Shown here in pieces: positions 16,211 through 24,425 of a stretch of DNA of 48,596 nt (the first letter of the stretch is position 1; every line of letters starts with the position of its first letter). The stretch covers positions 1 to 48,596 of the forward strand of contig JACQII010000012.1 of assembly GCA_016198585.1 (NCBI GenBank), in the 5' to 3' direction. The translations under genes and the position numbers were made by a program. This stretch comes from Candidatus Aenigmatarchaeota archaeon (GTDB lineage Archaea > Aenigmatarchaeota > Aenigmatarchaeia > QMZP01). The notes under the pieces are model-generated. The model worked only from the letters and a program-made list of their open reading frames with translations, made no database searches and was not told the origin of the DNA.

Positions 16211-16846
16211 GTGCCCATTCGCTCCCTCCCCTTTCGTGACGTGGAGAACCAGCTCGGCAGGTCTGCTGGGTTTCTGGTCCCTCCCCATCGCAGCCTGAAG
16301 GATGGCTCCCTGGTCTCGGAGAAGGAGTGCGAGATCCTCGCCCGCCTCGTCAGGATGACTGAGCCTGCGACCCTGTTTGAATTCGGCACGTTTGAGGGGT
16401 TCAGCACCCTGATCCTGGCCATGAACGCCCCAAAGGACGCCAGGATCTACACGCTGGACCTGCCTCGCCAGATTGGGAAGACCCGCTACCCCATCGACAG
16501 AAAGAACATGAAGTACATCTTCTCACGACAGGCAACCGCTTTCAAGAACCCCTACGCGAAGATGATCTCCTGCCTCAGAGGGGACTCGGCTGCATTTGAC
16601 GCGCGGCCGTTCAGGCGACAGATGGATTTCATCTTCATCGACGGATGTCACACGTATGCATATGCACGGACCGATGCCACGAAGGCGTTCTCGATGCTCC
16701 GCCCCAAGGGGACGATTGTATGGCACGACTATAACCCGCGCATATGGCCTGAGCAGGTGAAGTTTCTTCGGGAGCTTTCGCGGAAGAAGGAACTCGTCCA
16801 TATCCGGGGCACGTTCTTCCTCCTGCATAGAGGCCAGAGCGACTAA
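16211..16846 (+). CDS. Class I SAM-dependent methyltransferase (Methyltransf_24-like)
   Basis: 211 residues. SAM motif I is FEFGTFEGFSTLILAM (about 57-72); an acidic end of strand 2 in IYTLDLP; MDFIFIDGCHTYAY (about 140-153) and RPKGTIVWHDYNP correspond to motifs IV-V, with Asp/His as possible metal ligands, typical of the cephalosporin-hydroxylase/Methyltransf_24 group. Substrate unknown. GTG start with a TATA-like GTTTTAAGG about 29 bp upstream, leaderless. Its stop overlaps the gatE stop region tail-to-tail by four bases. Confidence 0.8.
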   Translation: MPIRSLPFRDVENQLGRSAGFLVPPHRSLKDGSLVSEKECEILARLVRMTEPATLFEFGTFEGFSTLILAMNAPKDARIYTLDLPRQIGKTRYPIDRKNMKYIFSRQATAFKNPYAKMISCLRGDSAAFDARPFRRQMDFIFIDGCHTYAYARTDATKAFSMLRPKGTIVWHDYNPRIWPEQVKFLRELSRKKELVHIRGTFFLLHRGQSD

Positions 16847-18240
16847 CCCATCGCCTTCTTCAGGGCCTTGGCGATCTCGTCGCCCGAGACCCTGCCCTTG
16901 AGTGTGCCCATGAGGATGCCCATGTAGGCCCCGAAACTGAGGCCGGGCTTCTTCTTCAGCAGGGCGGCCACTTCCTTGGCGACGTCGACCCGGGCTGCGG
17001 GAGCGGCTTCCGCTTTCTTGCCTGAGGCGATGTCGGCGAGCGTGTCCATGACCGCGTCCTTGATGAGGTCGCCTTTCGCGAGCCGGGAGAAGACCGCCTG
17101 GAAGTCGGCCTCGCGGACGCGCGCTGGGTCTGCGCCGCGCTTGCGGAGGTCGGCTTCGTATGAGAGCAGCACGTGAGCGGCGAAGGGCGCGTGCTCCCGG
17201 GGGACCGAGCGGAAGAGGTCGAGCTTCCCTGCCCTCTCCAGGGAAGTGATCACGTCCTCGCCGACACCCAGCTCTTTGGAGAGGCGGGCGCGCTTGTTGC
17301 CGAGGAGCTCGGGCAGGTGCTTCTGGATGGAGGCCAGACGCTCCGGGGAGACGCGGATCGGGACCGCATCGGTCTCCGGGTAGAGCCTCGCGGCCCCGGG
17401 AAGCGGGCGGAGGAAACTGGTCGTGCCGTCAGGGTTGGCCTTGCGGACCTCGTTCGCGACCTGCTCCCCAGCGGCGATGAGCGCGCGCTGGCGGGCTGCC
17501 TCGCTCTCGATCAGGAGGGGAATCCCCTTGAGGTCCTGGACGCCCTTGATCTCGACCCGGGAACCGCCGGGGACGGAGACGTTGAGGTCCTGCCGGATGG
17601 TCCCGAGGCCGCGGCGGACCCGGCTCGACCGGAGCAGCATGCCTAGGGCTTCGGCCACTTCCCTCCCGTGCTCGGACGTCCGGATGTCCGGCGCGGTGCT
17701 GATCTCGACTAGGGGGATGCCCAGGCGGTTCAGCCCGAACGTCCCAGGAGCGAGGATCTGGGCCGAGTCTTCCTCGATCGCGACCGAGAGGATGCCCACC
17801 CGGCCCGAGGCGGTCTCGATCCAGCCGTGCAGTCCCACCAGAGCGGTGCGCTGGAACCCGGAGGTGTTCGAGCCGTCGATGACGTTCTTGCGCATGACGT
17901 GGATCTCTGCGGGAACGGTGCAGTGCAGCAGGAGGGCGATCTCGAGCGCGATGTCCAGCGCTTCCGGGTTCAGGTTGTGGGGCGGCTCGCTGTCGGTCTC
18001 GACGAGGCAGCTCTCGGTCGGGTAGATCCGGTAGCGGAAGGCTTTGCCCTGGCGGGCCTCGTACCGGGCTGCCTGGTCGACTTCGCCCGTCTCCCCGGAC
18101 ACGGCCCGGAGCCGGCGGACGACCTCCAGGTCGAGCGGCTTCTCCGCGAACGTGGTCGGGCAGTTGCAGAACAGCTTCTTTGCCGAGGCGAGCTGCTGGT
18201 GGATCTCGAGGCCGGCGGTCAGCGCGCTGTTCGATTTCAT
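16843..18240 (-). CDS. gatE: Glu-tRNA(Gln) amidotransferase subunit E, short form lacking the AspRS-like insert
   Basis: 465 residues. GatB/E cradle marks: AGLEIHQQL, FRYRIYPTESCLVETD, VMRKNVIDGSNTSGFQRT, LAIEEDSA-type segment, and the GVQDLKGIPLLIE helix, then RPLPGAARLYPETD; a C-terminal YqeY-like tail (about 320-465). It binds tRNA-Gln and phosphorylates and amidates Glu with ammonia from GatD. GatE normally has about 620-630 residues because a GAD (AspRS-like) domain sits between the IPLLIE helix and the RPLPG strand; here only about 30 residues separate them, so that domain is missing. The start overlaps the stop of the RHH gene (ATGA). Confidence 0.9.
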   Translation of the reverse strand: MKSNSALTAGLEIHQQLASAKKLFCNCPTTFAEKPLDLEVVRRLRAVSGETGEVDQAARYEARQGKAFRYRIYPTESCLVETDSEPPHNLNPEALDIALEIALLLHCTVPAEIHVMRKNVIDGSNTSGFQRTALVGLHGWIETASGRVGILSVAIEEDSAQILAPGTFGLNRLGIPLVEISTAPDIRTSEHGREVAEALGMLLRSSRVRRGLGTIRQDLNVSVPGGSRVEIKGVQDLKGIPLLIESEAARQRALIAAGEQVANEVRKANPDGTTSFLRPLPGAARLYPETDAVPIRVSPERLASIQKHLPELLGNKRARLSKELGVGEDVITSLERAGKLDLFRSVPREHAPFAAHVLLSYEADLRKRGADPARVREADFQAVFSRLAKGDLIKDAVMDTLADIASGKKAEAAPAARVDVAKEVAALLKKKPGLSFGAYMGILMGTLKGRVSGDEIAKALKKAMG

Positions 18241-18455
18241 GGGAGTTCCTTCTCGATCAGCTCATCAAGGAGCGTCGACATCGGCTTCCTTGTCTTCCGC
18301 GACGCATCCTTTAATCTCTGGTAGGATACCCTTTTAAGGGTGAAACTCCGTCGCATCTTTTCGATCGGGAGGTGGCCTGTCCGGTCGTACTCCTCGAGCA
18401 TATCCAGGTACTTCTGATTCTCCTTCATGATCCGCTTAATCTCCTGAAACCGCAT
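18237..18455 (-). CDS. Small ribbon-helix-helix-like protein upstream of gatE
   Basis: 72 residues. A charged N-terminal helix (1-35) precedes SFTLKRVSYQRLKDASRKT and KPMSTLLDELIEKEL, which read as the beta strand and two helices of a ribbon-helix-helix DNA-binding domain. It is the first gene of a two-gene operon with gatE (four-base overlap). A 14-bp perfect palindrome with a TATA-like core lies in its promoter (18494-18507), so autoregulation is likely, and gatE would follow. An antitoxin-type role without toxin is an alternative. Confidence 0.65.
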   Translation of the reverse strand: MRFQEIKRIMKENQKYLDMLEEYDRTGHLPIEKMRRSFTLKRVSYQRLKDASRKTRKPMSTLLDELIEKELP

Positions 18456-18493
18456 ATTGTATCAGCCTTCTTTTCTTCTCCTGACGTTCCGAG

Positions 18494-18507
18494 ATCGTAT
18501 ATACGAT
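18494..18507. promoter_or_regulatory. Palindromic promoter/operator of the RHH-gatE operon
   Basis: ATCGTATATACGAT, a perfect 14-bp palindrome whose centre doubles as a TATA-like box, 39-52 bp before the RHH start codon and a few bases after the gatD stop. A leader with AGGAG follows. A bound RHH dimer would block TBP here. Confidence 0.55.
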
Positions 18508-18512
18508 TCCGT

Positions 18513-19850
18513 TCAGTAGAGGAACGTCTGGGGGAGGGACCGGTCGGTGATCTCGCCCGCGAGGTTGGTGAGCATCAGGCGGCGGACCTCGTCCTGGTCT
18601 TTCGCCTTCGCGAGGACGTGACCGAGCTTCACGAACGCGACCTCGCTCAGCATGTCCTCCCCCGGGATGGCGCCGGCCTCGCGGTAGAGGACGCGGAGGT
18701 TGGTGTACACGTTCGGGTTGACCCGGCCGTAGATGGTCTGAGAGGTCACCACAACCGGGACGCCGTCCTTGACGGCCTCCTTGATCGCAGGAATCCAGCT
18801 CCGTGCCGCTGCCGTGGGGACGTGACCGAGACCGGTCCCTTCGATGACGAAGCCACGCACTCCCTTGCCCCGGTGGTACTCCAGGACGCCGGGGTCTGAC
18901 GACGGGTGGACTTTCACCAGCGCGACCCGCGGATCAAAGGCCGCGTCGAGGGCAGGCTCCTGGTTGGACCGGGACCGGCAGGGCTGGAGTTTCTCGACCT
19001 TCCCCTCGGGAAACACCTTGGCGAGCGGCAGATCATTGATCGGCCGGAAGGCGTCCCGGCGGACGGTGTGCATCTTCCGCACCTTGGTCCCGCGAATGAA
19101 GAAGCAGTAATCGTCGTTAACGCTCCCGTGCATGCAGGTCCCGACCTCGGCCAGGTCGGCGACCACGAGCCGGGCGGCGCAGACGAGGTTCATCCCCGCG
19201 TCTGAGCTCCCGCGGTCCGAGGACACCTGGGCACCCACCAGAACCACTGGTTTGCCTGGAGTGCGCAGGAAGAAGGACAGCGCGGCGGCCGTGTAGTGCA
19301 GGGTGTCAGTCCCGTGGGTCACGATCACGCCCTCGGCCTTCTTGAGCTCGCGGTGGACTGCCTTGGCGATCTCGATCCAGTCCTGGTGGCCCATGTCCTC
19401 GCTCATGCGCGTCACCGGCTTGGTGATGGTGGCGAGGTTGATGCTGTCCGCCAACTCGGGGACGTTGTGGAGGAACTCGCGCGGCTCCTGGGCAGCATAG
19501 ACGCCGCCGGTCCGGTAGTCCACGCGCGAGGCGATGGTCCCGCCGCAGGCGACCATCGAGACCAGGGGCTTGGCCGGGTCGAAGTGCAGGTTCAGGAGGG
19601 ACTTGCTTGTCGCGCCGAGGGCCTTGCCCGCCTTTCCCGCGGCGACTTTCTCGACCGTCGCGCCCTTCTCCAGGGCGATCCCGACATTGTACCCGGAATC
19701 GAGCTTGATGGCCAGGCAGCGCGGGTCGTCCGCATCGCCCTTCGGGACGAGGATTCCCTCAGTAGTGAGGCCGCCTGCAACGACGCGGATGCGGTCGCCA
19801 GGCACGATCTTCTTCCGGCGGAGAAGCTGCTCGATCTCCTTCGCGTCCAT
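18513..19850 (-). CDS. gatD: Glu-tRNA(Gln) amidotransferase subunit D (asparaginase-type)
   Basis: 445 residues. N-terminal small beta-barrel (about 10-80: KIVPGDRIRVVAGG through GYNVGIALEKGA) is the GatD-specific domain. The L-asparaginase core begins near residue 92 with MVACGGTIAS (catalytic Thr), then VTHGTDTLHYTAAAL (second Thr-Asp), and the Lys in SSDRGSSDAGMN. It releases ammonia from Gln or Asn for GatE. Length is typical. TATA-like ACATTAAAACT about 25 bp before the ATG. It lies just upstream of the RHH-gatE pair in the same direction, with a separate promoter between. Confidence 0.94.
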   Translation of the reverse strand: MDAKEIEQLLRRKKIVPGDRIRVVAGGLTTEGILVPKGDADDPRCLAIKLDSGYNVGIALEKGATVEKVAAGKAGKALGATSKSLLNLHFDPAKPLVSMVACGGTIASRVDYRTGGVYAAQEPREFLHNVPELADSINLATITKPVTRMSEDMGHQDWIEIAKAVHRELKKAEGVIVTHGTDTLHYTAAALSFFLRTPGKPVVLVGAQVSSDRGSSDAGMNLVCAARLVVADLAEVGTCMHGSVNDDYCFFIRGTKVRKMHTVRRDAFRPINDLPLAKVFPEGKVEKLQPCRSRSNQEPALDAAFDPRVALVKVHPSSDPGVLEYHRGKGVRGFVIEGTGLGHVPTAAARSWIPAIKEAVKDGVPVVVTSQTIYGRVNPNVYTNLRVLYREAGAIPGEDMLSEVAFVKLGHVLAKAKDQDEVRRLMLTNLAGEITDRSLPQTFLY

Positions 19851-19890
19851 GTGTATACTTGGAGCGCAGGAGTTTTAATGTTCGCGGCTG

Positions 19891-21009
19891 TCAGCCACTC
19901 AGGAAGTCCGCGGCCGTGCCGGTGAGGATCCGCTGGAGGTCGCGGATGCTCTGGACCGAGGCCCACTCGTTCTCGGCGTGGAAGTTGCCCCCCTCGACGC
20001 CGACGACGGCGCAGGGGATGCCCGCAGGGGCGAAGATATTGGCGTCGGTCCCGCCGCCGCTGTACCCGAGCGGCAGGGTCTTGCCGAGGTGGGCGCGCAG
20101 CTGCCTCTGGAGGGTGCGCACCACCGGATGGTCTGCCTCGGCCCGATAGGGAAGGTAGTGGCCCTCGTCCTCCAGGGTGAAGGTCACGCCCTTCCGCCGG
20201 AGCGGCTGGAGACGGGCGCGCAGCCCGCGAAGCAGGCCCGATGGGGTCTGCCCGACGGTCAGGCGGCAGTTCACGCTCGCCTCGCAGCGATCGGGGATCA
20301 CGTTCTCGGCGATGCCGCCGCTGATCATCGTGCCTGGCGTCACCTTGCCCGGGGGGAATCCGCGCACGGGAGATGCGGGTGGCCGGAATGTCTCTAGCGT
20401 CTGCAGGACCTTCGTCATCATGAGGACCGCGTTCCTCCCCTTGGCGGCGTGGCTCGTCACGCCGGTGTGGGCCGCCCGGCCGTGCGTGGTCACCCGCACG
20501 TTCATGCCCCCACGGCAGCCGATAACGATCTCGCGCAGATTACCGTCGGCCACGATGCCGGCGTCTGCCCGGATGCCGCGCGCGACGGCCTCGCGCGCGC
20601 CGCATAGGCCGGTCTCCTCCCCCTGGGTCAGCACGAAGACAGCCTGGCCACGCAGGCGCTGCTCCTTGAGGGCGATGGCGGCGAAGACCAGGGCCGCGAG
20701 GCCGCCTTTCATGTCCGAGGCGCCGCGGCCGTGCAGTTTATCGCTCACGATCCGGCCTTCAAGCGGGGGATATGTCCAGGATCCTTCGTCGCCCACCGGG
20801 ACCGTGTCGAGATGGCCGTTGAGCAGGAGCCTTCTCCTGCCCGTGCCGACGCGGAAGAGCAGGCTCTGGCGGCGGGGGTCGGCACCGAACCGTTCGGAGG
20901 CGATCCCGTGGTCGTCGAGCGTCTCCTGAATGAGCTTGCAGAGGTCGGTCTCGTTCCCGCGGGAAGAGTCCACCCGGACCAGGGACTGGGCGAAGGCCAC
21001 GACGTCCAT
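19891..21009 (-). CDS. M20-family metallopeptidase/deacylase (ArgE/DapE-like)
   Basis: 372 residues. Metal and catalytic residues are in place: LLLNGHLDTVPVG (His-x-Asp), GRGASDMKGGLAA (bridging Asp), LTQGEETGLCGA (Glu-Glu), and IPCAVVGVEGGNFHAENEW near the C-terminus (His). The lid/dimerisation domain spans about 175-285 (GGMNVRVTTHGRAAHTG). Co-catalytic zinc amidohydrolase of the ArgE/DapE/CPG2 class; the substrate, a peptide or N-acyl amino acid, cannot be told. Start at MDVVAFAQSL; only 33 bp separate it from the divergent NFACT gene, so promoters overlap. Long open sequence upstream lies antisense to that gene. Confidence 0.92.
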   Translation of the reverse strand: MDVVAFAQSLVRVDSSRGNETDLCKLIQETLDDHGIASERFGADPRRQSLLFRVGTGRRRLLLNGHLDTVPVGDEGSWTYPPLEGRIVSDKLHGRGASDMKGGLAALVFAAIALKEQRLRGQAVFVLTQGEETGLCGAREAVARGIRADAGIVADGNLREIVIGCRGGMNVRVTTHGRAAHTGVTSHAAKGRNAVLMMTKVLQTLETFRPPASPVRGFPPGKVTPGTMISGGIAENVIPDRCEASVNCRLTVGQTPSGLLRGLRARLQPLRRKGVTFTLEDEGHYLPYRAEADHPVVRTLQRQLRAHLGKTLPLGYSGGGTDANIFAPAGIPCAVVGVEGGNFHAENEWASVQSIRDLQRILTGTAADFLSG

Positions 21010-21042
21010 GCCTCTTTTTAGCCTGGGCGCAATAAGAAGCGC

Positions 21043-22929
21043 ATGGACGCTACGGACATGGCTGCCCTTGACCTGCGGTTTCTCGTGCGCGAGCTGCGGG
21101 GCGCGCTCCAGGGCGGGAAAGTCCGGAAGATCTACCAGGTGGACAAGAAAGCCTTCCTCCTCGAATTTTTCGTGCCCGGCCACGGCGGCCGATTGCTGTT
21201 TCTGGACCAGCACCGGGTCTTCCTCACCGAGCGGAAGCCGGCGACCCCGGAGACGCCGCCCATGTTCTGCATGTTCCTGCGCAAGCACCTCATGGGCAAG
21301 ACCTTGGTCGACGTGATCCAGGGCGGCTTCGACCGGGTCCTGGAGCTGCGCTTCCTGGACGCCACGCTGGTTGCCGAGTTCGTCCCGCCCGGGAACGTGA
21401 TCCTCTGCGATGCCGCGCGCAACATCATCATGCCGCTCGAGATCCAGCGGTGGGCGTCGCGGCACGTCGCGCCGCGGGTTCCCTATCAGTCCCCGCCCCA
21501 GCAGCGGGATCCCTGGTGCGGCCTCGACGACCTCCTGCACGCCCTCGGAAAGAGCGACAAAGTCCTGGCCGCCTTCCTGGCAACGAGTCTCGGCCTCGGC
21601 GCGGCGTACGCGAACGAAGCGTGCTCGCGGGCCGGCCTCGAGCCGAAGCAACCGGCCCGGGAGCTGAACGTGGAGGCGGTCTCGCGGCTCCACCGTGCCC
21701 TGGAGTCGCTCGGCAAGGAGAGCGTACCCACCCTATACGCTGACCTCGTCTCTCCCTTCCCCCTGGCGGGCCGCACGGGAGGCACGCCCTTCCCCTCCTT
21801 CTCCGAGGCGATCGACGAGTTCGCCGCGCGGCACGAACCTGTTGCGGAAGCTGTTCAGGCAGCTGCTGAAGATGACCGGGCTGCCCGCATCGCGGCCTCC
21901 CAGGAGCGTGCCCGCCACGTTCTGGCCGCGAAGCGCGACCAGCTGAAGACGGCGGCCGACCTCCTCTACGCCCACTACCAGGAGGTCAAGGACGCCCTGG
22001 AGGCTGTGCGGCAGTTCAGGAGTGCCGGCAGGCCGTGGGAGGAGATCAAGAAGCGCCTGCCTGCGCAGGTGGTCGGCATCCGCGAGCATGAAGGGAAGCT
22101 CCTGCTCCGGCTTGACGGCCAGGAAGTCGAGCTGGACCTGCGCCTGAGCGTGGAGGAAAACGCGGCCCGGCTGTTCGAGCAGGCGAAGGCCGCGAAGCGG
22201 AAGCTGGCCGGCGTGGTCCAGGCGCAGGCCGCGCCTGCGAAGCAGCCCAAGCAGCTGCGGACCAAGGCCGCGCCTGCGAAGCGGAAACGGGCGAAGTGGT
22301 ACGAAGCGTTCAGGTGGTTCACGACCTCGGACGGGTTCCTGGTGGTCGCGGGCAAGGAGGCGAAGCAGAACGATCTGCTGTTCAGCAAGCACCTCAAGCA
22401 GGGCGACCTGGCGTTCCATGCCGACATCCCGGGAGCGGCGCTCGTGGTGATCCAGGCCAGCGGCCGGCCGATCACGCCCGAGGCGAAGCGCGAGGCCGCG
22501 GAGTTCGCCGCCGCCCACTCGAAGGCCTGGCCCACCGGCCTCGGGACCGTCGACGTCTTCGCGGCGCGGCCCGACCAGGTGTCCAAGACCCCGCCCTCGG
22601 GAACCGGCCTCGCGAAGGGTTCGTTCATCATCTCCGGCGAGCGCGAATGGTTCCGGAACACGGTCGTGCGGCTGGCGATCGGCGTGGCTATCGGGCAGGG
22701 ACAGATCGCGGTCGTCTCTGGCCCGCTGCTGGCGATCCGGAAGCGGGCGGCCTATTTCGTCACGGTCCGCCCAGGGACCGTCCCGGCCGCGGACCTGGCG
22801 CGCGCCATCAGGACGAAGCTGCTGGTGAAGTGCGCGGTCGAGCATCGGTGGCTGCTCGAAGGGCTGCCGCCCGAGGAGATCCAGCGGCTCATCCCCGCCG
22901 GGATCGGCGAGATCGTGGACAGGCCTTAA
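21043..22929 (+). CDS. NFACT-family ribosome quality-control protein (RqcH/Rqc2/NEMF homologue)
   Basis: 628 residues. NFACT-N domain (1-190: LDLRFLVRELRGALQGGKVRKIYQ, PPMFCMFLRKHLMG, LVAEFVPPGNVIL), HhH region, a long coiled coil (about 290-420 with ERARHVLAAKRDQLKTA), a Lys/Ala linker, and NFACT-R (WYEAFRWFTTSDGFLVVAGKE, DLLFSKHLKQGDLAFHAD) near 425-520. It binds stalled 50S subunits with peptidyl-tRNA and may add C-terminal tails. Archaeal NFACT proteins have the same layout. MDATDMAALDL could start at Met1 or Met6. Confidence 0.93.
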   Translation: MDATDMAALDLRFLVRELRGALQGGKVRKIYQVDKKAFLLEFFVPGHGGRLLFLDQHRVFLTERKPATPETPPMFCMFLRKHLMGKTLVDVIQGGFDRVLELRFLDATLVAEFVPPGNVILCDAARNIIMPLEIQRWASRHVAPRVPYQSPPQQRDPWCGLDDLLHALGKSDKVLAAFLATSLGLGAAYANEACSRAGLEPKQPARELNVEAVSRLHRALESLGKESVPTLYADLVSPFPLAGRTGGTPFPSFSEAIDEFAARHEPVAEAVQAAAEDDRAARIAASQERARHVLAAKRDQLKTAADLLYAHYQEVKDALEAVRQFRSAGRPWEEIKKRLPAQVVGIREHEGKLLLRLDGQEVELDLRLSVEENAARLFEQAKAAKRKLAGVVQAQAAPAKQPKQLRTKAAPAKRKRAKWYEAFRWFTTSDGFLVVAGKEAKQNDLLFSKHLKQGDLAFHADIPGAALVVIQASGRPITPEAKREAAEFAAAHSKAWPTGLGTVDVFAARPDQVSKTPPSGTGLAKGSFIISGEREWFRNTVVRLAIGVAIGQGQIAVVSGPLLAIRKRAAYFVTVRPGTVPAADLARAIRTKLLVKCAVEHRWLLEGLPPEEIQRLIPAGIGEIVDRP

Positions 22930-23021
22930 TCCATCCCGATCAGACAGACCTGACAGATGAAGAATTCGCGCTCCTTTTCCCGGTCTTCGTACTCTTCGCC
23001 GCACTCGGTGCAGGTCCTCAT
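22926..23021 (-). CDS. 31-residue zinc micro-protein
   Basis: Reads MRTCTECGEEYEDRE, then FFICQVCLIGMD: CxxC at residues 4-7 and 23-26, enough for one zinc ribbon. A TATA-like GTTTAAAAAAC (about 23041-23052) is 25 bp before the ATG, the standard leaderless spacing, which is why I accept so short a gene. It ends tail-to-tail with the NFACT gene with a four-base overlap. Confidence 0.6.
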   Translation of the reverse strand: MRTCTECGEEYEDREKEREFFICQVCLIGMD

Positions 23022-23133
23022 GGAGAGACCTGGGGCCCTGGTTTTTTAAACATGATGGCAGGGAAGGCGGCCGATTGCCGTAATTCCTCCCGGCCGTTCT
23101 CGGCTATTTAAGATTTCGCGCTAATGTAGTCCC

Positions 23134-23274
23134 ATGGAGAAGACCTCCTGCGATCGGTGCAATCGCCAGGCCAAAGGGCTCTACACCTGCTCGATTTGCA
23201 AGATGGCGGTCTGCTCGAAATGCTTCCTGGACAACCTCACCATGTGCCGGAACTGCCTCACGCGGCGGGGATAG
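23134..23274 (+). CDS. 46-residue B-box-like zinc-finger protein
   Basis: MEKTSCDRC at the start, then CSIC, CSKC and CRNC: eight cysteines in four CxxC pairs, a pattern like a small B-box/double zinc ribbon. A TATA-like CTATTTAAG (about 23104) lies 26 bp before ATG. Followed after seven bases by another Cys-rich micro-protein, probably in the same transcript. Confidence 0.65.
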   Translation: MEKTSCDRCNRQAKGLYTCSICKMAVCSKCFLDNLTMCRNCLTRRG

Positions 23275-23281
23275 AGGATGT

Positions 23282-23443
23282 ATGGACGTGCCTGGACTGT
23301 GCGCGATCTGCGGCCGGCCCGCGAGACCAGCAGCGACGTGCATGCTCTGCGGCTCGCTGGTCTGCCCACGGGACTTCCTGCCCGAAAAGGGCATCTGCAA
23401 GCGCTGCGCAGGCGGCGGCAGGCGGGTCCCCGCGATGAGTTAG
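23282..23443 (+). CDS. 53-residue zinc-finger protein
   Basis: MDVPGLCAICGRP, then CMLCGSLVC and CKRC: cysteines at residues 7, 10, 20, 23, 28, 39 and 42, similar in layout to the preceding micro-protein; the two look like a divergent tandem duplicate. Basic C-terminal tail. Its start is eight bases after the previous stop. A partly overlapping ATG at 23278 is in another frame. Confidence 0.6.
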   Translation: MDVPGLCAICGRPARPAATCMLCGSLVCPRDFLPEKGICKRCAGGGRRVPAMS

Positions 23444-23445
23444 CC

Positions 23446-24339
23446 TCAGTCGCCATCAATGGATTCGACCATGTCCATCACGTCCTCGGCGTAGGAGGCG
23501 CGGGAATTGTAGTCTTCGAGCGCTTTGTCCCAGCCGCGGAGGCCGACCACCATGAGCGAGCGGCGCGCGGGCTTGAAATGGAGCAGTTGGCCGGGGCGGA
23601 TCAGCGACGGGTTGTCGATGTCGCTGTATGTTTTGAGCGTCTCGACGGTCGTCCCCTGCTTCTTCGCGATCGTGTCCAGGCAATCCCCTGGCTGGACGGT
23701 GTAGGAGAGGAGGGGAGAGGCATGGTCCTCGACGACGACCTCGTCGAAGCGCATGTTCTTCTGCCAGAGCCAGCGGATGCCATACCGGATGCTCAGCTCG
23801 GGCGTGATCCGGTGCTCGTGGCTCCCGTAATCCCAGAAGCTGATCTCGACAGGGACTTTCTCGCCCTTGACCGTTTTCTGGACGGTCTTCCTTCCCCGGG
23901 GCGTCTCCTGGATGTCCTGCAGGTCGGCGTATCCTCCTGGAGGAACCGAGACTTCGAGGCCGTCGCGCAGGACATGGAGGGCGAAGTCGCCCGCATTCGC
24001 GATCTGCAGCGGGTCATAGGCGAAGGCGTCGAGGTCGCCGCCCGCTTCCTTCAGGACCATGGCCTTCACGACCTCGGGGTCGAGCGGCTCGTACCCGGGC
24101 AGCGAGGCGAACTGCGCGTTCCAGTACGCGGTCTGCTCGAGGATCTCGGCGTCATGCAGGGCGTACACCGGGTCGTCCCAGCCCGGAATGGCGAGCCGAG
24201 GTGCTTCCCTTACCGATGCCCGGTACGCTGCAGGCCGTGCAGGTTCTCGCTCTTCCCCCGGCAGGTTGGCGGCGACCAGAGCTCCCGCTACGATAAGCGG
24301 GTAGTACACGCTTCGCTCCATCCAGCTCAAGGGCTTCAT
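23446..24339 (-). CDS. Membrane-anchored lysozyme-like protein with C-terminal LysM domain
   Basis: 297 residues. A signal anchor (about 10-26, YYPLIVAGALVAANL) is followed by a lysozyme/lytic-transglycosylase-like region: VVKAMVLKEAGGD (possible catalytic Glu), YDPLQIANAGD, and ELSIRYGIRWLWQKN. A LysM domain starts at YTVQPGDCLDTIAKKQG and ends IRPGQLLHF (about 215-260). Such proteins bind and cut peptidoglycan-like polymers outside the cell. Since archaea lack murein, the target may be a neighbour's or host's wall or another glycan (inference). Start at MKPLSWMER; a TTG eight codons earlier is possible. A palindrome overlaps the promoter. Confidence 0.75.
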   Translation of the reverse strand: MKPLSWMERSVYYPLIVAGALVAANLPGEEREPARPAAYRASVREAPRLAIPGWDDPVYALHDAEILEQTAYWNAQFASLPGYEPLDPEVVKAMVLKEAGGDLDAFAYDPLQIANAGDFALHVLRDGLEVSVPPGGYADLQDIQETPRGRKTVQKTVKGEKVPVEISFWDYGSHEHRITPELSIRYGIRWLWQKNMRFDEVVVEDHASPLLSYTVQPGDCLDTIAKKQGTTVETLKTYSDIDNPSLIRPGQLLHFKPARRSLMVVGLRGWDKALEDYNSRASYAEDVMDMVESIDGD

Positions 24340-24342
24340 AGT

Positions 24343-24361
24343 GTCACTATTATAGAGTGAC
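24343..24361. promoter_or_regulatory. Inverted repeat in front of the LysM/lysozyme-like gene
   Basis: GTCACT-ATTATAG-AGTGAC, a perfect 6-bp inverted repeat immediately upstream of the start codon, centred on an AT-rich core. It sits between the start and a TATA-like element at about 24366-24375, the position of a repressor site. Confidence 0.45.
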
Positions 24362-24425
24362 AATAGCTTAAAAAGCTTTCCCCGCGGTCTCCGGCCGCTT
24401 TAAGCGGCAGCGACCAAATAGGTGC

